The notes: a model not told the origin generated them from the letters alone. 64,000 nt of DNA from Diphasiastrum complanatum (GCA_029204225.1 CM055097.1:38869106-38933105), one strand, 5' to 3'. Counted from the stretch's first letter, positions 21,566 through 31,720 are shown. Numbers and translations: made by a program.

Positions 21566-23135
21566 TCAATTCATCAAGTGGTAGCTACTGGCTATGACTT
21601 CTCATACCACCATAGGCAATCCATGTAAGAGATGCCTTGTCTAGTCTGGATGATCACTAAGACATCAGTTCAGGCCATGGCTGATTCAAATGCCCCATCT
21701 GTTGCCCTGAGTACCTCTGATTTAGTGACAGCCCATTGTCATATATGTTGGGTACCCCTATGTCCAGTCCGTCCGGGTGTCCTCTGAGTGGCCCTGAGTT
21801 ATTACGCTAGTTGTAGCTGACTCATAACTATCATCGGGTGCTTAGCACCAGTTAGAACTTAACCTCACTGGGCTTCCCCTAACCCGAGGCTAGATACCGA
21901 CTAAGCACTGTTAGTGAAGAATGTTCTTTCTGACAGTTCTGGCTGACGCAGCTTATAAAGGTTTCAGATATCTGTAGTTTTGCACATGTATAAGGCTATA
22001 AGCTCATATCTTTGTTGCAAGCTATATTCTTTAAGTGAGACTGTGACTGTTTTGGCTAGATCCAACCACTGACCTGTCTCGTAGACTAACTCTAGCTAGC
22101 ACATACAAGTTCCTTTCATCATATCCACGGTCTTTGGACACATGAGAATTATGCATAACTTTTTCAAGTTTGACCCATTGAAAAAACTATAAGATGGAAG
22201 TATGCTTAATTTTCCCTTCATGTCCGTCTTCTTTGGTCTGAAAAGGTTATTTCCTGTTCCTTTCTTCTACTCGTTCCATTTCGTTCTCTGAATACTTGCA
22301 ATTTAACCTTTTGTGGGCATGAGCAAACTTTAGTTTTCTACATTGTTATGCAGCATTTGACATGCTCTTGGAAAATTATGATGCATTGCTCTATCTATTC
22401 TGCCTCCAAAGTGCTTAGACATGGTCTGTTCCCTTTTTTTCTTAACATCCAGGTGTTTTCTTACAAAAGTTGCTTTTGATTATGCATTCTGATATAAAAA
22501 GGCTTACATAGAAGACTAGCTTTTATGCATGCAATCGATCATTCTTTATCCCCATCACACACCTGTGCGTATCTCTCAGTATCATGAGGAGAGTCCACAA
22601 CAACAAAAAGGATTAATCATAAGAACTCGTGCTTTTACATTTTATGATTTTACTCTAATTTGATTCAAAAATCAGGATATGCAAATTTTTGGATTGCTTG
22701 ATTTGCTACTTTTTTACGTTCAAATTCTTGCTGAGATGTGAACCTAGGCAATGATGGTTATTTATGCAGAGAACATGCATAAAACCGACATTGCATTTCA
22801 GCTTCACATTTTGTGGCTTAACCTGATTCTCATTGCTTATTCAGCTATTCTGTTCCACATGACACTTGCAGGCTGAATGGATTAAGCGAGGAAGTTTTAG
22901 GATTTTCTGCTATCTAGGATTGTCTCATAGACATATGATTTGTTTTCTGTATTTTTAGGGTGTAATCTACTCCCTCTTGTCTAAAAGATCTCAAAACAGT
23001 CGATCCAGAAATAGTTATGGAGCTTAATGGTCTTAAAGTGCTGCTATCACTTATTCGTGTTCAATCTGATATGGTGTTTTTATACTAACGCAGATGTGTT
23101 TTCCAACTTGAAATTAGAGATATACTTGATGCAGA
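21566..23135 (+). other. Upstream region of the PPR gene; no other gene
   Basis: About 1.6 kb with no supported frame. It should hold the promoter and 5' UTR of the PPR gene, but I could not place a TATA box. A GATGCAG sequence lies directly before the PPR ATG and could be a 3' splice acceptor of a 5'-UTR intron; this is conjecture. Confidence 0.35.
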
Positions 23136-25145
23136 ATGAGTTTTCGGGGGATGTCCTTAAAACGATTTCAGAAAAGTGCTGTTTATTTACTGGGGGCTAT
23201 TGATCAATACAAGTCACTGAATCAGGCTGCTTTATGTATTGCCCACTATTGCACTCCAGCACTGGAGCATTCAGATGGTTTAAGGCATTCGTTTTCTGGT
23301 AGTCATTCGCCAAAGCTAAACAGTTATGCGTATGATCATCCAAAGTCCCTTGGAGCATCTGATGGTTTGTTGAATGTGGAAACATTTGTTCATATTCTTG
23401 GACAAGAGAATTGGGAAAGAACTTTAGAGGAGCAGCTGAAGTCTGCTCGGGGAGTTTTGAGCCAGCAACTCGCAGCACAGGTCCTGAAGTCTATAAGAGA
23501 TCCAAATATTGCGTTGAGCTTTTTTAATTGGGCTGGGAAACAATTTGGCTTTAAGCATTCCATTCGTACTCATAATAATCTATTAGATGTGCTTGTTAAG
23601 GCACAATGTTACCAGAAAGCACAGGATATTTTTCAAGAGATGTATGCTTCAAAATTGCCTCCAAACCTTTTCACTTATGGAATTCTCATTGGAGGTTATA
23701 GCAAGATGGGGAAGATAGATGAAGTCTACAAGCTCCTCGAAGCAATGAAACAGAGTAGAGTCAGCCCAGATACTGCCATTTATAACATGCTTCTTGATGG
23801 CCTCTGCAAATCTTCACAAATAAATGATGCTTTTCTTCTTTTTAAGAAGATGGAAGCAAGTTGTGGAGTTGGCGTTGTTTCATACAATATCTTGATTGGG
23901 GGCCTATGCAAGATAAATAAACTTGATAAAGCACAGTTGGTTTTTGATGATATGATACGTAAAGGTTATATTCCTAATAAGGTGACATACAACACCATTA
24001 TTAGTGGTTTGTTGAAAGCAGGGAAATTTATTGAGGCTAACAAGGTTTTCACACGAATGAGTGATAATGGGCATCCTCCGAATGAGATTACATACAATAC
24101 TCTCATCTATGGACTCTGCAAGGCAGGCAAGATAGATGAAGCTGATCAGGTTTTACGAGATATGGTTGAGCAAGGTTGCAAACCTGATGTTGTTTCCTAC
24201 ACAACTATCATTGACGGCCTTTGTAAAGCAAGAAAATTGGAAGAGGCTCTGAAGGTTCTACAACGGATGCATCATGCTGGGTGCCATCCTGACATTGTTA
24301 CATACAGCAGCCTTATTGGTGGTCTCTGTGAGATTGGTGAATTGGCTGAAGCATGTGTGCTATTTGACAAGATGGTTGAAAGGGATATCACTCCAGATGT
24401 GTCGATTTATGGCTTGCTCATTGATGGCCTATGTAAAGGGAAAAAACTGAGCGATGCTGAGAAACTTTTTAGCATGATGGTAGAAAGAGGCTGTAGACCA
24501 AATGTGATCTTATATAATGTCTTAATTGATGGGTTATGCAAAGCAAACCGGGTTGATGAGGGGCGCCAGCTTCTGGATGAGATGCTTCAAAAAGGTTGCA
24601 GCCCAAATCGTTACACGTACAATATTCTCATTGATGGTTTATACAAAGCAAATATGGAAGACCAGGCACAGATTCTTCTTACTCAGATGGAGCATTCAGG
24701 TCATTCTCCGAACATTAACACATACAATATCCTTATTGATGGATACTGTAAGTCAAGCAAGTTAGCTGAAGCTCAGAACCTTCTCAATGAGATGATTGAG
24801 AAGGGTTGTTTCCCGAATGTTGTCACATACAACACTCTCATTCATGGGCTCTGCAAAACCAAGAAAATGGATGAGGCTCTTAAACTGCTACAGGAAATGC
24901 AGAAATGTGGTTGTGCTCCAGATGTCATCACGTGTAACGCGCTTATAAATGGATATTGCAAGGCAGACGAAATAGATGAGGCCAAATTTTTTTTTATGTC
25001 AATGGAAAGCATAGGATGCAAACCAGATGAAATCACATACAGCACCATGATTCGTGGCCTGCAACAAGCAGGGAAAGTAGACGAGGGTGAGGAGCTTCTT
25101 AAAGAAATGGTTAAAAAAGGTTATGATCCAGATATTCTGATGTAG
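23136..25145 (+). CDS. P-class pentatricopeptide repeat (PPR) protein, probably mitochondrial
   Basis: This intronless frame of 669 aa, ATG to TAG, is intact and the only clear host gene here. Residues 1-60 are Ser/Arg/Lys-bearing with an amphipathic start (MSFRGMSLKRFQKSAVYLLG), consistent with an organelle transit peptide, most likely mitochondrial. Residues 87-142 form the usual helical pre-array region (W at 93, FFNWAGKQFG at 129-138). Fifteen PPR motifs fill 143-666: fourteen of 35 residues and one of 34 (213-246). Many read VTYN-LIDGLCKA---DEA. No L, S, E or DYW motif is present, so it is a P-class RNA binder that would stabilise, process or help translate organellar transcripts, rather than a DYW deaminase. 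The very regular motifs recall restorer-of-fertility-like proteins, but membership needs a phylogeny. Only three residues follow the last motif. Confidence 0.96.
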   Translation: MSFRGMSLKRFQKSAVYLLGAIDQYKSLNQAALCIAHYCTPALEHSDGLRHSFSGSHSPKLNSYAYDHPKSLGASDGLLNVETFVHILGQENWERTLEEQLKSARGVLSQQLAAQVLKSIRDPNIALSFFNWAGKQFGFKHSIRTHNNLLDVLVKAQCYQKAQDIFQEMYASKLPPNLFTYGILIGGYSKMGKIDEVYKLLEAMKQSRVSPDTAIYNMLLDGLCKSSQINDAFLLFKKMEASCGVGVVSYNILIGGLCKINKLDKAQLVFDDMIRKGYIPNKVTYNTIISGLLKAGKFIEANKVFTRMSDNGHPPNEITYNTLIYGLCKAGKIDEADQVLRDMVEQGCKPDVVSYTTIIDGLCKARKLEEALKVLQRMHHAGCHPDIVTYSSLIGGLCEIGELAEACVLFDKMVERDITPDVSIYGLLIDGLCKGKKLSDAEKLFSMMVERGCRPNVILYNVLIDGLCKANRVDEGRQLLDEMLQKGCSPNRYTYNILIDGLYKANMEDQAQILLTQMEHSGHSPNINTYNILIDGYCKSSKLAEAQNLLNEMIEKGCFPNVVTYNTLIHGLCKTKKMDEALKLLQEMQKCGCAPDVITCNALINGYCKADEIDEAKFFFMSMESIGCKPDEITYSTMIRGLQQAGKVDEGEELLKEMVKKGYDPDILM

Positions 25146-26049
25146 CAGTTAAGTTTCAATCAAAAGACCTACTACATGATATAAGACCTTGACCACTAAA
25201 GGATTGAAAAGTTGGTATCATCACCAGTGTATCATCGTGGTAACTAACAATTGAGGCAACTAGTAAAGTCCTCAAACCTAACCATGACCAAAAATGTTCC
25301 AAGCAATATTATGGGCCTATTGGACTACAGAGAAGGTAGCAATCAAACACCTTTCCAATTCGTATCCTGCCAAGAAGCCATAGCATTACACATTGAAAGG
25401 AAACTTAACCTCTTGTCAAATTTGAATGTTGAAAGTTGCTTGATTCAATCAGAGACATCAGATGAAATGTGACAAGAAGCATGGTTGTAGTGGGTCAAGT
25501 GTGGCAACCAAAGAAGCTGGCACTATTTTCATGTGCAACTTAGAGAGTTTAAGGAAGGTGAACTAGTTCTATGTTTCCCTATAGATATCAATAAATAAGC
25601 ACTTACTTTTGTGTCAAAGTGGTGTGAACCTCATTACATAAAGCGCATATTTGGCATTTATGAACTAGGCATGTTTTTTGGCCCTGCCTTGCTTGCAAGG
25701 AGGACTTAGCATTCATTTCAAACGTTAACCTGCTTGTGTTTTGGTTTTAATTCAAATGACTCAGGTGAATGTGTTTTTTTTTATTCCCTGGTTTTTGTGA
25801 TTACGACATCTGGCATTTAAATATAAATTGCCTATTTTTCTAGTTTTTTGGCTACCTATTACTTTTTCTTTTTTTGACTTTTTGTTAAAATATTTTCCTT
25901 TTCAGATTTGGGGGTGCTTCAATTTGGAGAGATTGACACCTGGGTTCAGATTTGTTCAGATTTTCGATTCCGGGTTTCGTCTTCCATTTTCACGTGACTT
26001 GCCATTCTCAGGGTGGCGGTTGTCACACATGCCACGGTTTCTGGAAAAT
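25146..26049. other. PPR 3' flank; no gene
   Basis: Probable 3' UTR and intergenic DNA. Frames at 25251-25472 and 25828-26112 have no family signature. Confidence 0.35.
25590..25595 (+). terminator. Candidate poly(A) signal for the PPR gene
   Basis: AATAAA occurs 445 bp after the PPR stop codon. The hexamer is common by chance in AT-rich DNA, so this is weak. Confidence 0.3.
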
Positions 26050-26275
26050 CTGCAGTTCATTATCCCATTTTTCAGATTGCAGCTTACTCTGCAGTTTATA
26101 ACCCATTTGTAAGATTGCAACTTAACCTGGAGTTCGTTATCCCATTTTTCAGATTGCAACTTAATCTGCAGTTTATGATCCCTTGTAAGATTGCAGCTTA
26201 ATCTGCAGTTCATTATCCCATTTGTCAGATTACAGCTTAATCTGTAGTTCATTATCCATTTCCCAGATTGCAGCA
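26050..26275 (+). repeat. Six-unit tandem repeat (37-39 bp) with an internal palindrome
   Basis: Units begin at about 26050, 26089, 26127, 26166, 26203 and 26242 with CTGCAGTTYATWAYCCCATTT and then a variable CAG/AAG junction. Several junctions read CAGATTGCAGCTTAATCTG, giving a 6-bp stem CAGATT/AATCTG. The periodic peptides in overlapping frames are by-products. Confidence 0.85.
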
Positions 26276-26576
26276 GTTCAATCCGATTGCTTGATGTTTG
26301 TTTGGGTAAAAATTAGCCAAAGAGTACGTTCTAAGTCTAACCTGTGGTTGGAAATTTGGACGTGACCGCCATGGATGGACTAGTGGGAACAGGAACAATC
26401 CCTTCTTAGAAGACGTTGAGCTTTGGAAGGGGCTTGACTATCAAAAGTCCAGGGTTTGGTAAACTCACAAGTCTGGGAATAGCAGTAGATAGCATTTTAT
26501 TATCTCCACTTTCTTCTGCCATAAGGTGTACAGGAGGCTGCAAAAATAAGTCATTCAGGCCTAGTACAAATGCCAT

Positions 26577-27158
26577 TTGTTTTTGTTCGCATCCCTAGGA
26601 AGTAGAGAGGAGAGATGCAAAAAAACATCAAAAATTAGAAAAAAATCTGTGCATTTGCCAGCTGCAGTAATCAACCCTTCCAACACCATTACTTTTGCAA
26701 AGGACCAAATAAACCTTGTAAATGCTACTGCCACCTTGGAACAAATTTTTAGAGAAAGCTTCGCAACTATTCTTGAGTCCCCTTATGAAAAGCCTAGCTG
26801 TGAGCCTTACATTCTCCAGAGGACTCATGCTAGTCAATATGTTATTAGAAAAGAGAACAATGTTGCATCAAGTGAGCAAATTCTTACTCACAATAGAGAT
26901 ATACATTCATGGCATGATAATTGGAAAGAATCTAATCACGAGCCTGCTGTCGGTGACAAATCTGAGGAATTATTTGCAGATCTAAACCATCCCGTGTCTC
27001 CTAAAAATGAAATGGTTACTAGAGTTAGAAATAGGAGAAAGGGTGGAAGAAAACTTAACCTTGTTTCTAGAACTGCTTTGCAAAAAAACCCACCTCGAGA
27101 AGATTGTAAAGCCCGCTGGCCGAGAGAGAATGACAAGACCAAGATTTTCTGGAGTTGA
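26577..27158 (+). CDS. Unclassified ORF, 193 aa, no recognised domain
   Basis: The frame opens at ATG 26577 and runs to 27158. It is hydrophilic (INPSNTITFAKDQINLVNAT, NRDIHSWHDNWKESNHEP) and has a basic C-terminal part (VTRVRNRRKGGRKLNLVSRT). The DNA remains open in another frame to 27331, encoding SGVEKSEIWSDEADQLIKMY and MRAVNWYNLPHGRLTAQEEI. The overlap suggests a single longer frame broken by one frameshift near 27100. Basic N-terminal coding followed by an acidic and aromatic segment would suit a transposon or retroelement ORF, but I cannot name a family. The hAT element begins 134 bp after the second frame ends. Confidence 0.35.
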   Translation: MFLFASLGSREERCKKTSKIRKKSVHLPAAVINPSNTITFAKDQINLVNATATLEQIFRESFATILESPYEKPSCEPYILQRTHASQYVIRKENNVASSEQILTHNRDIHSWHDNWKESNHEPAVGDKSEELFADLNHPVSPKNEMVTRVRNRRKGGRKLNLVSRTALQKNPPREDCKARWPRENDKTKIFWS

Positions 27159-27456
27159 GAAATCTGAAATATGGTCAGATGAAGCAGATCAGCTGATTAA
27201 AATGTATGGAAAACCCTTAGATATGCGGGCAGTGAATTGGTACAATCTACCGCACGGACGTCTAACAGCCCAGGAGGAAATAAGGCTTTCAAACCTCTCT
27301 ATAGTATCTTTTACACCTTTGTTCCTTGAATAATTTTCTATGTATTTGTATCTACAATTTTCAAAATACGGTGCCAAGTGCTTGACCCAATCACATTTGG
27401 TATTGTCTGAAATGTGCTATGTATCGTTTTTCTAAGTATTGAGTTACTTGGGGTAT

Positions 27457-27464
27457 ATCATAAG
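27457..27464. repeat. 8-bp target-site duplication ATCATAAG, left
   Basis: Perfect match to 28145-28152 on the other side of the hAT-type element. An 8-bp duplication is the hAT superfamily signature. Confidence 0.92.
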
Positions 27465-27772
27465 CAATGTTACAGCGGATCGCGATCCGGAAGGATTTTG
27501 TTCCGGATCGCATGATCTGGATGATCCGGATCATGCGCATTTCGGGACCAGAAACGCTATCCCGCAGCGCGTTAAAAATTGCAAATTTTTTTATGTAGGC
27601 CGCGAGCAGGCAGCCCATGGCCCACATAAAAACATTTGCCTTCTCAGAGTTGGAGAGTGAGAGAGAGTGAAGGTGAGGAGTTGATGGTGGATTATGGGCA
27701 GCGTGGAGCATCGAACCGTGCGTGATCAAGACGGTGGCAGCAACGAGGTAATTATCACATTCTAATTTCTAC

Positions 27773-27841
<69 letters not shown>

Positions 27842-28144
27842 CAATATGCTTTCAATGCTTTTCTCTGCACATGATTTCATTTCACACAATACTGTAGAAA
27901 ATGATTTAATGGTGGAAAATAACTTAATGGTAGAAAATCACTCAATGGTTCGAAAATGGACGACAATGGTCTTGAATATGATGGCAAACTTGATAAATGA
28001 ATTGCTCTCGAAAAAACCTTCCGTTTGATACCCATATTGGCACTAAAAAAATTTCAAAAAAAAAAAGCAGCGTTCCGGAAAACCCTAATGGGAAATCCAA
28101 GAACGTGATCCAGAATGCGTTCCGGATCGTGGGCTGCAACTTTG
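27465..28144. mobile_element. Non-autonomous hAT-type DNA transposon, 680 bp
   Basis: The ends are inverted: left CAATGTTACAGC, right (reverse complement) CAAAGTTGCAGC, matching at 10 of 12 bases if a single-base slip is ignored, then CGATCCGGAA on both sides. ATCATAAG is perfectly duplicated outside both ends. The left subterminal region is unusually GC-rich and palindromic: GCGATCCGGAA and TTCCGGATCGC form an 11-bp stem with an 8-base loop (27482-27511), and ATGATCCGGATCAT (27521-27534) is a perfect palindrome. A (GA)n tract fills 27776-27839. No transposase frame is present, so it would need a hAT transposase in trans; subterminal repeats are the usual binding sites for those enzymes. Confidence 0.9.
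27776..27839 (+). repeat. (GA)n microsatellite inside the hAT element
   Basis: About 32 AG units. It separates the GC-rich left portion from the rest of the element. Confidence 0.92.
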
Positions 28145-28152
28145 ATCATAAG
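28145..28152. repeat. 8-bp target-site duplication ATCATAAG, right
   Basis: Perfect match to 27457-27464. Confidence 0.92.
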
Positions 28153-28335
28153 TTACAAGTCCTTCTGTTAAGAGTTGGATTGCTTTGGGTGATATTATCT
28201 TTTCTGCAAAAGTTTGCCTGTAGAATGCTCCATAATTTTTTATCCTTGGTTTTGTATATGCAAATGGTTGATAGACTCTCCTTTCACCTACTAGATTCTT
28301 CTAAGGCCTGCCACATTAGGAAAACTATAATATGA

Positions 28336-28560
28336 ATGTCAATATTGACGGTATCAATAGTAACACAACATGGCCAACTTGATAGTTTGCAAGCTATGAG
28401 CACAATATTACAGAAGCAACAAAATGAGAAATATCGCCAAACTAAGGGATCATATAAGAATCTTCCACTAAGATCACAATATGAATGTCAAAGAATTGAG
28501 CATAAGATAAATCATAGATTCTTCTCTCCAAGGAACTGCAGATGAGTCTCCTACAAAGAA
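28336..28560 (+). pseudogene. Possible upstream part of the Helitron-like frame
   Basis: A 69-codon open frame (LQAMSTILQKQQNEKYRQTK, LPLRSQYECQRIEHKINHRF) sits just before the endonuclease tail in the same orientation. It could belong to the same polyprotein, but I cannot assign it to a known helicase block. The region 28153-28335 shows no gene. Confidence 0.25.
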
Positions 28561-28647
28561 GTCAAGGAACTGAACTAATAAACTTCCTAAAGATGAGAGT
28601 TACAATTTCTCCACAACATGCTCGAACCAATACCCACAAATGTTTCT

Positions 28648-28916
28648 ACAACTGCAATTAGGTGATAAATATTGATATTCTAAAGCCCAGCTCACCTACA
28701 CAATTACTTCATAATTTCATGGCCAACCATGGACTAGAAATACTTTTCAAAGAGGCAAAAATACTATACAACTCCCAACTTGACCACATATGGACAAATT
28801 GCAACAATCTTGAATGCCAATCTGGTTCAACTTATGCATATTGGTCTGATCACTCTCCAATATACTTCTACTACAAAATGAAAAGCCACCAAACAACACT
28901 CATTGCTCATAAATGA
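28648..28916 (+). pseudogene. Endonuclease/exonuclease/phosphatase C-terminal fragment of a Helitron-like or PIF1-helicase element
   Basis: A GTG-initiated 84-codon frame reads INIDILKPSS, NFMANHGLEILF, SQLDHIWTN, STYAYWSDHSPIYFYYKM. These follow the endonuclease fold: an FNxD-type motif (the base pairs at about 28653-28670 encode LGD in one frame and NIDIL in the next), LDHIWTN and a terminal SDHxPI. Plant PIF1-like helicase proteins of Helitron-type elements can carry such a C-terminal domain; that family link is from memory of family architecture. The early frameshift and missing N-terminal two-thirds make it a fragment. The helicase itself is not visible. Confidence 0.6.
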
Positions 28917-29023
28917 AGAAAGTATATTGCTTTCTTTACATTGCATCCTTGCATCTAATATGTAGTTGATTTGTTGGTTTGAGCAACCAACTTGTTGCGT
29001 TTCACTGCATTGTGTGATAAGTT
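28839..29023 (+). repeat. Helitron-like 3' tail, copy B
   Basis: Shares its whole length with 1-185. It spans the endonuclease C-terminus, the stop codon and about 100 bp of following sequence with a hairpin at 28964-28992. Similarity stops at TGTGATAAGTTC in both copies, so 29023 is probably the element 3' boundary. Confidence 0.65.
28964..28992 (+). other. Element-end hairpin, copy B
   Basis: AGTTG pairs with CAACT, and GTTGG can also pair with CCAAC. In copy A (126-154) the stem is AGTTGATT/AATCAACT. The two copies differ by G/C against C/G changes that keep pairing, suggesting selection for structure when the element was active. Confidence 0.5.
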
Positions 29024-29289
29024 CTATTTCTATCAAATCAACATCATATTAAGCCTCTCATGTCACAAAATAGATCATGAACTCCATATCAAACAAAATC
29101 AACTACAACCATCTTGAAGAAATAATATACATTCACATCCATAATCCATCATGGATTATGTTGTCCAATAAATCAAAATTATTATCATCAACAAATATTC
29201 TAAATTTGTTGTAGCTTTTAAATGTCTATCCTAAACTTACAACAAATTAATAACCAAAACATAAATCCATTGCATAAAATAAATTTTCA

Positions 29290-31720
29290 CACATTTCTAG
29301 GTTTTATTTTCAACTTATGATTGTCATATTATGTCTCAAATGCCTTTCCACAATGCTAAAATTGTAGGATTCGCATAAACTAAAAATGCGACATCATGAC
29401 ATGGCAAGGCCTTTGTGGTATAATACCACATCATTCTTGTTTTACCTTGTAAACAATGGGTTTATTCTAATTGAGCATTCACAAAGCCGTGCAAACTAAG
29501 CTTCTTTTGATAGATTAAAGTCTGGATCCATAGGAGAGTCTATGGCTTTTCAATATTCCATGCCATACTTGTGAAGCACATTGATTATATAGCTCTGTTG
29601 GCTTATAGTGATTCTTCTTGCAATTAGCTCTCTTGAGACTTCAATGGCAAGTAGGTAATGTACTAGCACAAAATCAATCACTTCAAATTTTTTCAAAAGT
29701 AAGGCTTTACTTTCATGTAATAACTACTCTGAATCGCTGATAATAAACATCATCAACATAAAGTTCTATAAATAACATAGTTTGAGCCTCTACATTGTAC
29801 ATATACATTGGAGTCTACTGAATTGAAAGCGATTTGATGTTGCAACAAGAAAGAATTTATTATATCAGACCAAGCTCTTGGAGTCTATTTCAAACCATAT
29901 AGAGCCTCTTGCAATTTGCAAACCTTGTGCTCTTATGCCTGAATAGAAGCACGATGATCCTACTATCATTTTTAAATTATTTCATTGAAATTTTGGTGAC
30001 CTTTTATAAAAGTTTAATCTAATCTCATAAACAATGCATTTATTCCACCTAAGTGTTTAGAAAACCATGTGAATTAAACTTTTAAGTTATGAACTAGTGA
30101 GATAACCAATACTGGTGACTTTTTGCTTAGAAAATTACAATTGTAATGATGATGTCAACAACTGATCAAACAAAGAAAAAGTTCCATTGTGAGTGGTATC
30201 ATGAATGTTTTGAATAAGACTCAACAATCAAATTCATTTGATTTTCTTTGAATTTTATTCAAATATTGCTCAAATTTTTAGAACGTTTGGACTCATCTTT
30301 TTGGCTCTGTCTCAAATATTCGTGTACTTTTTCAAAATGTTCGAGTAGCTTATTCATGAATGAGTATATACATATCAGTAGAAGTCCTCAAAGGGTAGGA
30401 GTTAGATTGACTCCATCAAGTTATGCAACTGATGAGGTGAAGAGAAGATCCACAAATGCATATGCCTAATTTTTGGGAGAAAATGTCATGAAATTATATT
30501 TATCAATATATGTCGTACATCCAAAAGTTCTAAAAAACTTGACACTCTGCCTCCTCTTGAATAGCATCTCAAAAGGTGTCCTTCCATCCAATAGAGCACT
30601 TGGCCACCTATTGCATAGACAGTTAGCACACAACTTGGAAGGCGAATCACAACTTGCTTTCTAGTCATTTCCTCTAATGCGTTGAAGTTGAGATGCCCCA
30701 TGCCAAACCTCTTGCATATATATTTGCTCACTTGCCACACATCCAACTTGGTTAGCAATAACACAAGCATCTAGTTTGAATAACTTCCCTTACCTTTGAC
30801 CTTTTGTAATCAAGACGTCCTTCCTTTTGATCATACAAGCATCTCCATCAAACTCCACCTTAAGGCCTTTTCTTAGCAATTGACTCACACGAAGTAGGTT
30901 CTTAGTAATAGATGGAATGAACAAAACATCCTTCAAATAAACATTCCTATTTGTAGAGAGAGAAATAAGAATTTTGCCTATCCATTTGATTGCACACTCA
31001 TCATCATTGGCCATGTAGATCACCCTCTTGTCATCTCCATATGCCAACAAAGAAGTGAAATACTCCTTGTGAAAGTCATGTGTGAGCTTGCTCCACAATC
31101 AATCCACCATGGATCAATAATTCCAACAATAGAACTCAAACACGTAGACATCACAAAAGCATCATCATTTGTGTTTTGAACATCAACACGATCCTCATCA
31201 AGAGTTAGCTTACCTTGCTTGTCTCCTTGATCTCTCTTCTTTTTGTAGCAATCACTAGCAAAGTGACCTTTGATGCCACAGTAGAAGCACTTCAATTTAG
31301 ACCTATCTTTCTTCTTACCAAAAGAAGAAGACTCACATGGTCTTGTCCTTTAGACCACTTGCCCTTACTTTTGCCCTTGAACTTGACTTTGATGAACATT
31401 GCCTCCTCACCATCTTGAGATGTTGTTGTAGATCCACCTCTTGCGTGAAGCCTATATTCCTCATTGATCAAGATCTCTTAAAGATCCACCAAACTTGGAA
31501 AAGTTTTTTGAATAGTAAGACTTTGTCCAATGTTAGCATGAGCATCCAACAAACCATTAAGAATAACTTGAACAAGCTCTCCTTTCTTAATGCTCTCATC
31601 AATGCAAGCTAATTCATCACTTAAAGCCTTCACTCTCAAAACAAAAGTATTAGGACTTTCTTCTTTCTTTTGTATGCCTTAAAAGATTTGTCTTCTTAGA
31701 GTCAACACTCTCTATGTAGA
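29290..31720 (-). pseudogene. Degenerate Ty1/copia gag-pol, minus strand
   Basis: From right to left: gag end (31700-31310; KKGELVQVILNGLLDAHANI, MLINEEYRLHARGG-like blocks); zinc knuckle CFYCGIKGHFASDC and protease WWIDCGASSHM (31295-31020), where Cys replaces the usual Ser of DSGAS; protease end/YVP block (VYLKDVLFIPSITKNLLRVS, 31098-30790); pre-integrase HLNFNALEEMTRKQVV (30770-30486). Integrase core is mostly lost. RT follows at 29990-29690 (CKLQEALYGLK, FIELYVDDVYY) and its thumb at 29690-29540. Numerous stops and frameshifts. The gag resembles the fragment at 46020-45781. Confidence 0.8.

Noticed and set aside
24842-25048. Minus-strand and other-frame ORFs over the PPR gene
   Set aside because: They are shadows of the strongly conserved PPR frame.
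25956-26252. Repetitive 98-aa minus-strand protein
   Set aside because: It is a readout of the 38-bp tandem array with no start context.
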